A stretch of DNA of 17,296 nt from an uncultured Eubacteriales bacterium (GCA_900321525.1 ONWL01000007.1:1-17296); one strand, 5' to 3'; counted from the first letter of the stretch, positions 1-6,979 are shown. The notes: generated by a model from the sequence alone, not told the origin. Program-made: numbers and translations.

Positions 1-70
1 TTCCATCTTCCAGCATTTCTGAGTGCGTAATTTCAGTGTCATCATTCAATGTCATAAATGGGTACATCAT
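1..70 (-). CDS. Partial unrecognised protein, N-terminus only
   Basis: The minus strand has a GGAGG at 79-83, eight bases before an ATG at 70-68, followed by an open frame that runs off the left edge. The 23 visible residues begin MMYPFMTLNDDTEITHSEML. A second ATG at 67-65 could also be used, but the spacing favours the first. The fragment is mostly acidic and polar, with no signal peptide or membrane segment. I do not recognise the family with confidence; it resembles the start of small conserved Firmicute proteins of unknown function. It lies 68 bases downstream of the sugar reductase gene in the same direction, so the two may be cotranscribed. Confidence 0.6.
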   Translation of the reverse strand, partial: MMYPFMTLNDDTEITHSEMLEDG

Positions 71-138
71 ACACCACACCTCCATAATTCTTAATTTTTA
101 TATACACAAACTGTCCAACATACTTTCTTATGTATAGT

Positions 139-1008
139 TTAATCAATATTGTCAGAAAATGCAAGAGACAATTCCAGTGCCTGGCATACGCCCTCTACCG
201 TCGACGCAAAAGAAATCCCATACCCGTTGAGCTTCTCCTGGCTCATGACCAGATTCCGTGGTATTGCAGGCACATCCTCTTTTACAGTCACCAGGGTGGT
301 ATCCTGATCCAGTCGTTCCAACACTTCTTTTGCAGTTTCATACACACTCTTTTCATTGGGCGAGCCAAAATTATAGATACCGCCCGGCAGGTCAAAGAGC
401 CGCTCCATATTCCGGGCCACTTCCATGGCAGAGGTGATGCCCCGGTAATCCTGATCTGAAAAGACCAGTTTCTGTTTCTTCTGTATGCCTTCTGTCAGGA
501 TCCGCACAAAATCTCCTCTGGGTCTGTCTCCCCTGTCTACCGGATCATACATCCATGTCAGGCGCAGCAAGATGCAGTCCGGATTGAGCCGGAGACAGTT
601 CTGCTCTGCCTCTGCCTTCTGCCTGCCGTATCCATTGACCGGCGAAAGTACCTCTTCTTCCTCATGGGGCGTACGCTGGCAGCCGCCTGTATACACCTGA
701 TCGGAACTGCATAAAATACACTTTGCGCCGATGGTTTTTGCTGCACGGGCAATGTTCTCGCTGCCTGTCACGTTGATCAGGCGGGAAGATTCCGGATTTT
801 GCTCGCACACTCCGATATCCGACACCGCCGCACAGTGAATGACCACATCCGGTCTGTGCTGATGAAAATACTGTTCCACCCAACTCTGATTTGTAATGTC
901 CAACTCCTCATGGGCAGGCATCAACAACTCATACCCTTCACGAAAATGAGCCGCCACCCGTTTTCCTAAGAACCCGGTGATGCCTGTAATCAATATCCTC
1001 TTTCCCAT
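139..1008 (-). CDS. RmlD-like NAD(P)-dependent sugar nucleotide reductase/epimerase (SDR family)
   Basis: A 289-residue extended short-chain dehydrogenase/reductase. The Rossmann nucleotide-binding motif TGITGFLG is at residues 8-15, the active-site Ser lies in SSDQVYTGG (about 101-109), and the catalytic Tyr-Lys pair is Y127 and K131 in YGRQK. The SDQVYTGG block and the length resemble RmlD, dTDP-4-dehydrorhamnose reductase, so a soluble enzyme acting on a nucleotide sugar is likely. No other rhamnose gene (rmlA, B or C) is in the window, so the substrate cannot be fixed and I give no symbol. The ATG at 1008 is preceded by GAGGAG at 1020-1025. It could equally be a stand-alone NAD-dependent epimerase with another substrate. 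Confidence 0.85.
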   Translation of the reverse strand: MGKRILITGITGFLGKRVAAHFREGYELLMPAHEELDITNQSWVEQYFHQHRPDVVIHCAAVSDIGVCEQNPESSRLINVTGSENIARAAKTIGAKCILCSSDQVYTGGCQRTPHEEEEVLSPVNGYGRQKAEAEQNCLRLNPDCILLRLTWMYDPVDRGDRPRGDFVRILTEGIQKKQKLVFSDQDYRGITSAMEVARNMERLFDLPGGIYNFGSPNEKSVYETAKEVLERLDQDTTLVTVKEDVPAIPRNLVMSQEKLNGYGISFASTVEGVCQALELSLAFSDNID

Positions 1009-1218
1009 CTTTGATGCATCTCCTCACATCTTTTCTAATCACATAAGCGTTTGCGAAACTCTTTCATCTGACCAGAACACAGCCTGCACATTAGTACCGT
1101 TGCTATGGACATCATTCTTACGAATGGTTCAAAGCGAGAGTACGTTTTTTTAATAAAAATTTTGATGAAAGGCGTTCGGTATCATAGTTTCGCAATCACC
1201 TATTTTCCATCACATGAA
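1009..1218. other. Intergenic region with repeat copy A inside a nested inverted repeat
   Basis: This 210-base gap lies between the ATPase gene and the sugar reductase, both on the minus strand. It holds one copy of the dispersed repeat (1131-1200). It also holds an exact 10-base inverted repeat, TTGCGAAACT at 1051-1060 against AGTTTCGCAA at 1186-1195. Directly inside the left arm, CTTTCATC (1061-1068) pairs exactly with GATGAAAG (1164-1171). The left arm is thus continuous and the right arm is interrupted by 14 bases. No protein-coding frame is supported. It could be a miniature element remnant or a structured 3' untranslated region of the ATPase transcript. Confidence 0.5.
1131..1200. repeat. 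Dispersed intergenic repeat, copy A
   Basis: This stretch aligns without gaps to 11717-11786 in the same orientation, with 57 of 70 positions identical by hand count. The best-conserved core, 17 identical bases from AAAATTTTG through AAAGGCGTTC, covers about 1158-1177. Both copies lie just 3' of a minus-strand gene: this one 18 bases past the ATPase stop, the other 2 bases past the spo0A stop. No third copy was found by eye. Confidence 0.8.
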
Positions 1219-2430
1219 TTACCTTTCCATACTCTCTTTCAACAAAAAATCCACCAATTTCAAATGCACCACACCATCTCTTGACATAGAGATGGGATCC
1301 ATACTAATCACATACTTAGGATAGTTATCCGGAATGGTTCGATACACGCCAAACTCTCTTTCTATAGTTTGTTCGCCTGCCAGCAGATAGGTGGCTTGTA
1401 TATAAATCCGCCGTTCCCCTTTGGTTGCAATAAAATCCACCTCACCTTTATAAGTCTTTCCAATATAGACCTGGTATCCTCTGGAAATCAGTTCATTGTA
1501 ACAAATGGTTTCAATGATATAATTGTATTCCTCTTTTACCCGATTCTTTTTCATATGGAAAAAACCCAAATCGCATACATATGTTTTTTCTTCTCTGCTT
1601 AAAATCTTTTTTCCGCGAATATCATAGCGAGATACCTTGTCACAGATACAGGCATCCGAAATATACTTTAAATAATCATATACTGTTGGGACGGAAACCA
1701 TTTGATCCCCCTCTGACAATGCACCTACAATGGAATTCCCTGAGATTGTTGTGGAAGAATTTGCCACGACATAATCTAATATCCGTTCCAACGCTGTCGG
1801 AGAAGCAATCTGATTTCGCATAATAATATCCTTTAACACAACCGAATCATAAATATTAGACAATATCACTTCCTTGCTGCTTTCTGTCTTCTCCTGACAT
1901 ACCAGTGGAAATCCACCCCATATCATATATTCTTCCAACAACGCCTCTTTGGAGCGGCCATCTCCCTGTTCCTCTTTATATTGACAAAATTCACGAAAAT
2001 TAAAAGGAAGAATGCGAAATGATAATGTTCTGCCACTTAAATGAGTTGCCAGTTCTCCTGACAACAGCCTGGAATTGGATCCAGTGATAAAAATACTGGC
2101 ATCATGGGTGGCGCGGAAAGAATTGATCACCAATTCAAATTCTTTCACGTTCTGTATCTCATCAAATAACAGATAATATTTCCCGTCTCCCTGTAATTTT
2201 TCTTCTATATATCCATAAAATGCATCCGGATCTGTCAATTTTCGATATTTGTAATCTTCAAAATTTAGATATATAATATGGTTCTCTTCACTGACACGTT
2301 CCTGCAATTCCTCTATAATCTGCCGCATAATGGTGGATTTTCCACATCGTCTGATACCAGTAATCACTTTCACCATCTCTGAATCATAAAAAGGACGTAT
2401 CCGATCTAAATATAGTTCTCGTTTGATCAT
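1219..2430 (-). CDS. AAA+ ATPase with C-terminal DUF4143 domain
   Basis: A 403-residue protein of the AAA_14/DUF4143 family, found across bacteria and archaea with unsettled function. Walker A is GIRRCGKST (residues 25-33), Walker B is YLLFDEIQN (about 86-94), a sensor-like ITGSNSRLLSG follows (115-125) and a conserved LSGR sits near 131-134. The C-terminal half fits DUF4143 and contains EVDFIA followed by YIQATYLL, the remnant-nuclease-like motif typical of the family, with Gln where a nuclease would often have Glu. I place the start at 2430, not at the longer 2460 frame, because AAGGAG (2438-2443) lies seven bases upstream and MIKRELYLDR is the usual beginning. Base composition is noticeably more AT-rich than dnaE or mnmA, which suggests acquisition. 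It appears to be a single-gene unit. Confidence 0.88.
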   Translation of the reverse strand: MIKRELYLDRIRPFYDSEMVKVITGIRRCGKSTIMRQIIEELQERVSEENHIIYLNFEDYKYRKLTDPDAFYGYIEEKLQGDGKYYLLFDEIQNVKEFELVINSFRATHDASIFITGSNSRLLSGELATHLSGRTLSFRILPFNFREFCQYKEEQGDGRSKEALLEEYMIWGGFPLVCQEKTESSKEVILSNIYDSVVLKDIIMRNQIASPTALERILDYVVANSSTTISGNSIVGALSEGDQMVSVPTVYDYLKYISDACICDKVSRYDIRGKKILSREEKTYVCDLGFFHMKKNRVKEEYNYIIETICYNELISRGYQVYIGKTYKGEVDFIATKGERRIYIQATYLLAGEQTIEREFGVYRTIPDNYPKYVISMDPISMSRDGVVHLKLVDFLLKESMER

Positions 2431-2514
2431 CGCTGCTCTCCTTCCTGCAAAACATGTCACTGCTCCATACCTTCACAGTCACAGACACAATCATCTATCA
2501 TATCTTCTATATTT

Positions 2515-2543
2515 ATCCTATCATATTTTTCAAGAAGTTGCAA
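2515..2543 (-). promoter_or_regulatory. Probable promoter of the DUF4143 ATPase gene
   Basis: On the minus strand TTGCAA (2538-2543) and TAGGAT (2515-2520) are separated by 17 bases, which would place a transcript start near 2508, about 78 bases before the ATG. The surrounding DNA from about 2500 to 2649 is extremely AT-rich, so alternative -10 elements exist. Confidence 0.35.
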
Positions 2544-2545
2544 CA

Positions 2546-2601
2546 AAATAAAATATATTTTATTTCATTTAAAATTTTTTCTTATGTTTAAATATGTTTA
2601 A
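2546..2601. repeat. AT-only palindrome and short direct repeat upstream of the ATPase
   Basis: Positions 2546-2565 form a perfect 20-base palindrome made only of A and T, immediately upstream of the proposed -35 element. Further upstream ATGTTTAA occurs twice (2584-2591 and 2594-2601), a ten-base period. The AT bias makes chance palindromes more likely, but the position suits an operator or an UP-element. Confidence 0.4.
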
Positions 2602-2649
2602 TTTTATCTAAATTTTTCTCCTGAATTTAAATGTATTTTATAATCTTTT

Positions 2650-3741
2650 CTACTCCTCCACCTTTCCGAGAATGGTTCCTCCCCCTGCCACGCAGTCTCC
2701 ATCATAAAACACCACCGACTGACCCGGTGTGATGGCTCTTTGGGGCGTATCAAAGATGACTTTCAACAAGTCTTCGCCTTCTCTGCTGACGGTGCATGGC
2801 GCCCCTTTGTGAGCATAGCGGATCTTGGCCATGAGCCGCACCGGTTCCGTGATGTCCGGAATGGACATGAAATTCAATTCATTGCACAACAGAGCACTGG
2901 CAAATACCTCTTCGCTTTCCCCAATGACCACCTCATTGGTTTCCGGCCGGATTTCTGTGACAAAGACCGGATGTCCCATGGCCAGATTCAGTCCTTTGCG
3001 CTGTCCAATGGTATAGTGGGTGATGCCCTTATGGCGACCGATCACATTGCCCTTGGTATCCACGAAGTTTCCGGCTCCCGGCACCTGTGTCCCGGCGCTG
3101 CGCTCTAAGAAGGCCGCATAATCTCCATCCGGGATGAAACAGATTTCCTGACTATCCCGTTTCACCGATACCCGCACATCGATGGTCTCTGCGATCCGGC
3201 GAATCTCATCTTTGTGGTACTGCCCCACTGGCATCAGTGTATGGGCCAACTGGAACTGATTCAGCCGGTACAGTGCATAGGTCTGGTCTTTTGCTTCTGT
3301 CACAGATTTGCGGATGGTATAACGGCCATTTGGCAGCTGCATGATCTGGGCATAATGACCGGTTGCAATGTAATCCGCCCCTAATGCAATGCTCTTTTCC
3401 AACAATGCTTCCCACTTGACGAACCGATTACAGGCATTACAGGGATTGGGGGTTCTGCCCTGTAAATATTCTTTCACAAAATAATCAATGACATGCTCCT
3501 GAAACTCTTTGCGAAAATTCATCACATAATAGGGAATCCCAAGGGTCCGTGCCACACGGGATGCATCATCCACTGCGGACAAACCGCAGCAGCCGCCTTC
3601 ATGTTCCATGAGAATGGGATCTTCCTCCTGCCAGATCTGCATGGTCACGCCGATCACATCATATCCCTGCTCTTTTAACAAATATGCTGCCACGGAGGAA
3701 TCCACTCCTCCGGACATGCCTACCACCACTTTCTTTTTCAT
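2650..3741 (-). CDS. mnmA: tRNA-specific 2-thiouridylase MnmA
   Basis: A 363-residue protein that thiolates U34 of tRNA-Lys, -Glu and -Gln in an ATP-dependent reaction using a persulfide relay. The PP-loop SGGVDSS is at residues 10-16, a GGCCGLSAVDDA block follows, the nucleophilic Cys is in NPCNACN (Cys104) and the persulfide-carrying Cys is in DSQEICFIPD (Cys201). The C-terminal beta-barrel ends in the expected place, so the gene is full length. The reading frame extends 19 codons upstream to an ATG at 3798. I chose 3741 because MKKKVVVGMSGG is the standard start of the family, although the Shine-Dalgarno there (AAAGG, about 13 bases upstream) is weak. There is no neighbouring cysteine desulfurase gene. 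Confidence 0.95.
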   Translation of the reverse strand: MKKKVVVGMSGGVDSSVAAYLLKEQGYDVIGVTMQIWQEEDPILMEHEGGCCGLSAVDDASRVARTLGIPYYVMNFRKEFQEHVIDYFVKEYLQGRTPNPCNACNRFVKWEALLEKSIALGADYIATGHYAQIMQLPNGRYTIRKSVTEAKDQTYALYRLNQFQLAHTLMPVGQYHKDEIRRIAETIDVRVSVKRDSQEICFIPDGDYAAFLERSAGTQVPGAGNFVDTKGNVIGRHKGITHYTIGQRKGLNLAMGHPVFVTEIRPETNEVVIGESEEVFASALLCNELNFMSIPDITEPVRLMAKIRYAHKGAPCTVSREGEDLLKVIFDTPQRAITPGQSVVFYDGDCVAGGGTILGKVEE

Positions 3742-3866
3742 ACTGCCATGCCAGCCTTTCTTCTTCAATCTATTGGTCAAAATGTTGTATCTTCCCATTC
3801 ACAGGCAAACATCCATTTCCCATTGCCTTTATAGATGAGATTTTCCGAACCATCATTTCTTTCACT

Positions 3867-3906
3867 ACAACAGTTGTATTATAACAGGATTCCTGTATTT
3901 TGTCAT
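3867..3906 (-). promoter_or_regulatory. mnmA promoter with two operator-like palindromes
   Basis: On the minus strand ATGACA (3901-3906) and TATAAT (3878-3883) are 17 bases apart, and a TG one base before the -10 makes it an extended type. The spacer contains the palindrome ACAGGATTCCTGT (3884-3896), and a second one, ACAACAGTTGT (3867-3877), lies right after the -10 over the likely transcript start near 3871. Confidence 0.6.
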
Positions 3907-4005
3907 TCTAATATGTGTTCTTTTTCGCCGATCCCATACCAGATCGGATACGGATTCCCCCAATCACTTGATTGCCCAATTGCCGGTTCTATATCTGCCT
4001 ATCCC

Positions 4006-4076
4006 ACTTTTCCTGAACCTACATCACAGTTTGATCTTTGCCGACTTTTCCTAACCCACGTCACGGTTTGATCCTT
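4006..4076. repeat. Degenerate tandem duplication upstream of arcC
   Basis: Positions 4006-4039 and 4044-4076 are two imperfect copies of one ~34-base unit, with ACTTTTCCT at the start and GTTTGATC near the end of each, a one-base length difference and a period of about 38 bases. Only two copies are seen, without a conserved spacer pattern. Confidence 0.6.
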
Positions 4077-4177
4077 CACTGATCGCGCCCTGATTCCACC
4101 GCATCTGTTTTCTCCTTGCACAACACCACTGCTTCATCTGATTTTGTTTACTTTTTTCTGTTTTTTCATGATTTTGA

Positions 4178-4206
4178 TTGCAACAAAACTGTTACAATGG
4201 TATATT
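4178..4206 (+). promoter_or_regulatory. arcC promoter
   Basis: TTGCAA (4178-4183) and TATATT (4201-4206) are 17 bases apart behind a T-rich upstream tract. Transcription would begin near 4213. A second, weaker pair, TTACAA (4192-4197) and TATATT (4214-4219) with a 16-base spacer, overlaps it. Confidence 0.55.
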
Positions 4207-4212
4207 AGATGT

Positions 4213-4369
4213 ATATATTCTGTCAAACAACATAACTGAATTGATCACGATCCAAAATTCCAGCAAATGTGGATCATTACCTGAATTGCATGTCGAAGTG
4301 TCAGGGGTTGTCATAGACACTCCCTTCGAAATCAGGAAAATAGACAGGAAGAAAGAGAGGTTTTCTGCC
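4213..4369 (+). other. Long arcC 5' leader with stem-loop potential
   Basis: About 157 bases separate the proposed transcript start from the arcC ATG. Complementary segments include GATCC/GGATC flanking about 4250-4275, CCTGA/TCAGG around 4280-4304, and CGAAG plus TGTC pairing with GACA plus CTTCG between about 4294 and 4330. Some of these are mutually exclusive. I match it to no known riboswitch class, and no U-run terminator is seen before the gene. Confidence 0.3.
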
Positions 4370-5305
4370 ATGAAAGGAAAGAAAATAGTGGTAGCCATCG
4401 GACGCAATGCATTTGGTACCAATCTGCCGGAACAGCAGAAGGGAGTAGCCGCTGCGGCCAGTGCGATTGTCGATTTAGTAGAAGCCAAATATCAGGTCGT
4501 ACTGACCCATAGCAACGGTCCACAGGTGGGTATGATCCATACCGCCATGAATGAATTTGCCAAGAATCACAGCCAGGACGGTTTCACCGCCTCCCCTATG
4601 TCTGTATGCAGTGCCATGAGTCAGGGTTTTATGGGATTTGACTTACAAAATGCCATCCGCACCGAGTTACTGAACAGAGGCATTTACAAACCGGTATGTA
4701 CCATCATCACACAGGTGAAGGTGGATCCTTTTGACGCCGCATTCAATCACCCGATGAAAACCATCGGCCGTATTCTCACCAAAGAAGAGGCAGATGCTGA
4801 AGTGGCAAAGGGCAACTATGTTACAGAGAAGGGGGAAGGATACCAGCGCATCATTGCTTCTCCTACTCCAATCGAAATCTATGAAATTGACTCCATCAAG
4901 GCACTTTCCGATGCAGGTCAGATCGTCATCGCCGGAGGCGGTGGTGGTATTCCGGTGTTGGAGCAGGGTACACGCTTAAAGGGTGCCAGTGCTGTCATTG
5001 AAAAGGATGCCACAGCGGCAAAGCTTGCACATGAGTTAGATGCAGATGCACTGTTGATCCTCACTGCCACTGATTGTCTGCTGCTTCATGAAAAGACAGA
5101 GCAGGAACAACCGCTGGCACATGTTTCTGTAACAGAAGGTCTGAAGATTCTGGAAGAAGGCGGACTGTCCCAGTCCGGCGGTATGCCAAAACTGGCTGCC
5201 GGAATCAACTTTGTCACATCCGGTACAGATAGAAAGGCATATATTACTTCTCTGCCTAATGCATTAAAAGCAGTACAGGGAAAGATTGGCACTGTTATCG
5301 AATAA
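4370..5305 (+). CDS. arcC: Carbamate kinase
   Basis: A 311-residue amino-acid-kinase-fold enzyme, the usual carbamate kinase length. It catalyses the reversible transfer of phosphate from carbamoyl phosphate to ADP, giving ATP, carbamate and then ammonia and CO2. Recognisable blocks are HSNGPQVG (about 48-55), SVCSAMSQGFMG, ITQVKVDPFDAAF, GGGGGIPV (about 197-204), KGASAVIEKDATAAKLA and ILTATD. I start the gene at the ATG at 4370, not the longer in-frame 4178, because GAGAGG (4355-4360) precedes it and the family begins here. The usual N-terminal ALGGNAL reads AIGRNAF, with Arg12 for Gly, and the common HGNGPQVG reads HSNGPQVG. No carbamoyltransferase or arginine deiminase gene is adjacent, so the source of carbamoyl phosphate is not shown. 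Confidence 0.93.
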   Translation: MKGKKIVVAIGRNAFGTNLPEQQKGVAAAASAIVDLVEAKYQVVLTHSNGPQVGMIHTAMNEFAKNHSQDGFTASPMSVCSAMSQGFMGFDLQNAIRTELLNRGIYKPVCTIITQVKVDPFDAAFNHPMKTIGRILTKEEADAEVAKGNYVTEKGEGYQRIIASPTPIEIYEIDSIKALSDAGQIVIAGGGGGIPVLEQGTRLKGASAVIEKDATAAKLAHELDADALLILTATDCLLLHEKTEQEQPLAHVSVTEGLKILEEGGLSQSGGMPKLAAGINFVTSGTDRKAYITSLPNALKAVQGKIGTVIE

Positions 5306-5356
5306 ACAGAAAAGAATTCTCAGGTCGCACTTTTTGGGCCACAGAATTTTTCTGTT
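5305..5356 (+). other. Stem-loop directly after arcC
   Basis: AACAGAAAA plus ATTC (5305-5319, with a two-base bulge) pairs with GAATTTTTCTGTT (5344-5356) to form a 13-pair stem beginning at the arcC stop codon. No U-run follows, so it looks like a 3' stabilising hairpin ahead of the true terminator at 5383-5439. Confidence 0.45.
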
Positions 5357-5382
5357 ACTTCATAAGAATTTCCTATAAAGCA

Positions 5383-5439
5383 AAAAAGCACTTCCAGCAG
5401 GTGAACCTTACGATTCACCTGCACTGGTAAGTGCTTTTT
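5383..5439. terminator. Bidirectional intrinsic terminator between arcC and the 3D-domain gene
   Basis: A long stem with AAAAAGCACTT (5383-5393) against AAGTGCTTTTT (5429-5439), an inner CCAG/CTGG pairing and AGGTGAA/TTCACCT around an eight-base loop. The A-run on the left and T-run on the right let it terminate transcripts from both sides. It overlaps the stop codon of the 3D-domain gene at 5438-5440. Confidence 0.9.
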
Positions 5440-6979
5440 ATTTTCTGATATATACATCACTGTAACTAAGACCTTTTTTCAACGCTTCTTCATGACTATT
5501 CACATAAATATCAATCTGATTGCTTCCCACGCCGGAATCTTCTGCTATATACTCATGTCCATTGATGATCACATGTGTGCCATATGGAATCTGAGATGGA
5601 TTCACTGCAATGGTACGCCCCTGTGTGGCTGATGTCCCACTGGAAGTACGTCCGGTGGTCTTTCCACAACAAATCTCACAGGAACAATAATATGTAATAC
5701 GGAAATTTCCTACATATTGTAACGCGCCATCTGATGCAACATCATCATTGTTTACAGCTGCAATCTCTGTTGCGAGACGCGCCGCTTTCTCTTCTTCTGC
5801 TTTCCGTGCAGCTAAGGATTCTGCCGCCGCTGCTTTTCTGGCTGCTTCTTCCTCTGCCAATCTCTGTTCTTCTGCTTTTCGTGCAGCCTTTTCTTCCTCT
5901 GCAATACGAATCGCTTCCTGTTCTGCTGCGATTCTGGCTGCTTCTGCTTCTGCTGCCTTTCTGGCTGCTTCTGCCTCTTCCTCTGCCTGACGGGATTCCT
6001 CTGCAATGCGTTCTTCTTCCAGACGCTCTGCTTCCAAACGTGCCTCTTCCTCTGCCTGACGAGACTCCTCTTCTTCTGCTGCTTTCTTCGCTGCAGCCTC
6101 TTCTGCCTGACGTTTTGCTTCTTTTTCTTCTTCTACTGATACGGCCTCGCCCAATACAGGTAATTCCACAGTAATACACGCAGTGGACAAATAGCCTTCT
6201 GTCTTACCGTCTGCACAAAGGATCTTTGTCCAATCTCTTCCTTCTTCTAATATTTTGAATGTATCGGATTTCTCTGCCACATCCAAAATCTCAGCTTCTG
6301 TATCCGCTTCCAGGCGAATATTTATACTTTTTACATTTACAATGGCTGTCAGTCCAAGTCCGTCTACCACTGCAACAGCCGCTGCCTGACCGCTCAACAC
6401 ATCTGACTTCTGTACAAACCCCTCTGTCTTGCCGGAAGAAATCTCATACCAGTCATCTGTTTCACTAATCACGCTGGCACCATCACCGGCTCTCATCGTG
6501 CCCACTTTTTCACTATCCGTGCTTTCCTTTTCATACACAGTCACGGACTCTTCCGCAGATGGATCTACAACTACTTTATCTGTCAATTCCAGTTCCATCT
6601 CTTTATGCGCTTTGTTCGCCTCTGTAAATGTACCGATGGCAATGCGCAATTTTTTTGTTCCAGTTTCTGCATTCCGGTCTTCTGTAGCAGATGCCAGCAT
6701 CTCAGACGCTCTGTCTGTCTTGCCTTTCTCCTCTGTTTCATCTGCCGCTGTACTGACCACACCTTCCAATGTAACAGAAGTTTCCGTCTGATTCTGATTC
6801 AATGCACCTACCAGCTCAGGATTGATCATATCAAAATCCTGATAAAGCCAGTCTGTTTCATCGGCAGTACGGTCATCTTCGCCAGCTGCATATGCAGTAG
6901 AGACATGACTTCCCATCAGAGTCAATGTCAAAATACTTACTGTACATGCCTTGGCGAATCTTCCTTTCAACCCTTTCAT
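5438..6979 (-). CDS. Secreted wall protein: two SH3-type domains, Glu/Ala coiled coil, 3D domain
   Basis: 513 residues. A signal peptide covers about 1-31 (basic start, hydrophobic 12-22, cleavage likely after AYA). SH3b-like segments lie near 140-195 (VTVYEKESTDSEKVGTM... DDWYEI...GFV) and 212-270 (VNVKSINIRLEAD... WTKI...GYL). Residues about 283-405 are an Ala/Glu/Arg/Lys-rich helical coiled coil. The C-terminal 3D domain (about 420-513) has YYCSCEICCGKTTGRT, GRTIAVNPSQIPYGT and EDSGVGSNQIDIYV; this domain is related to MltA-type lytic transglycosylases and occurs in B. subtilis YocH. Asp481 and Asp490 are kept, but the first usual Asp (AVDP) is Asn460. The likely role is peptidoglycan binding and cleavage outside the cell. 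The ATG at 6979 has GGAGG at 6984-6988. Confidence 0.9.
   Translation of the reverse strand: MKGLKGRFAKACTVSILTLTLMGSHVSTAYAAGEDDRTADETDWLYQDFDMINPELVGALNQNQTETSVTLEGVVSTAADETEEKGKTDRASEMLASATEDRNAETGTKKLRIAIGTFTEANKAHKEMELELTDKVVVDPSAEESVTVYEKESTDSEKVGTMRAGDGASVISETDDWYEISSGKTEGFVQKSDVLSGQAAAVAVVDGLGLTAIVNVKSINIRLEADTEAEILDVAEKSDTFKILEEGRDWTKILCADGKTEGYLSTACITVELPVLGEAVSVEEEKEAKRQAEEAAAKKAAEEEESRQAEEEARLEAERLEEERIAEESRQAEEEAEAARKAAEAEAARIAAEQEAIRIAEEEKAARKAEEQRLAEEEAARKAAAAESLAARKAEEEKAARLATEIAAVNNDDVASDGALQYVGNFRITYYCSCEICCGKTTGRTSSGTSATQGRTIAVNPSQIPYGTHVIINGHEYIAEDSGVGSNQIDIYVNSHEEALKKGLSYSDVYIRK

Larger units (their letters stand above)
3742..4369. other. Divergent intergenic region between mnmA and arcC
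   Basis: A 628-base stretch with no supportable gene. Left to right it holds the mnmA promoter with two small palindromes (3867-3906), a CCGATC/GATCGG stem-loop (3928-3947), an imperfect 38-base-period tandem duplication (4006-4076), a T-rich tract, the arcC promoter (4178-4206) and a long arcC leader (from about 4213). Open frames across it lack ribosome-binding sites and I treat them as chance. Confidence 0.6.

Noticed and set aside
3928..3947. CCGATC/GATCGG stem-loop as a terminator
   Set aside because: Short six-pair stem, no U-run on either strand in the right place, and no gene ends nearby.
3835..4071. A 78-codon plus-strand frame between mnmA and arcC
   Set aside because: No ribosome-binding site, covers the mnmA promoter and the tandem duplication, and shows no recognisable protein features.
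4006..4076. The two-unit repeat as a possible CRISPR remnant
   Set aside because: The units are almost adjacent, imperfect and only two, with no unique spacer of regular length and no cas genes.
4291..4297. TGTCGAA, the core of a Spo0A box, in the arcC leader
   Set aside because: A seven-base match is expected about twice by chance in a window this long, and it lies inside the transcribed leader.
4178..4369. A 64-residue N-terminal extension of carbamate kinase
   Set aside because: The ATG at 4178 lies inside the -35 of the proposed promoter and lacks a Shine-Dalgarno; the family starts at 4370 with a good site.
5734..6179. Long frames on both strands within the coiled-coil part of the 3D-domain gene
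   Set aside because: They are shadows of the GCA/GAA-rich repeat; only the 513-residue frame has a signal peptide, domains and a GGAGG site.
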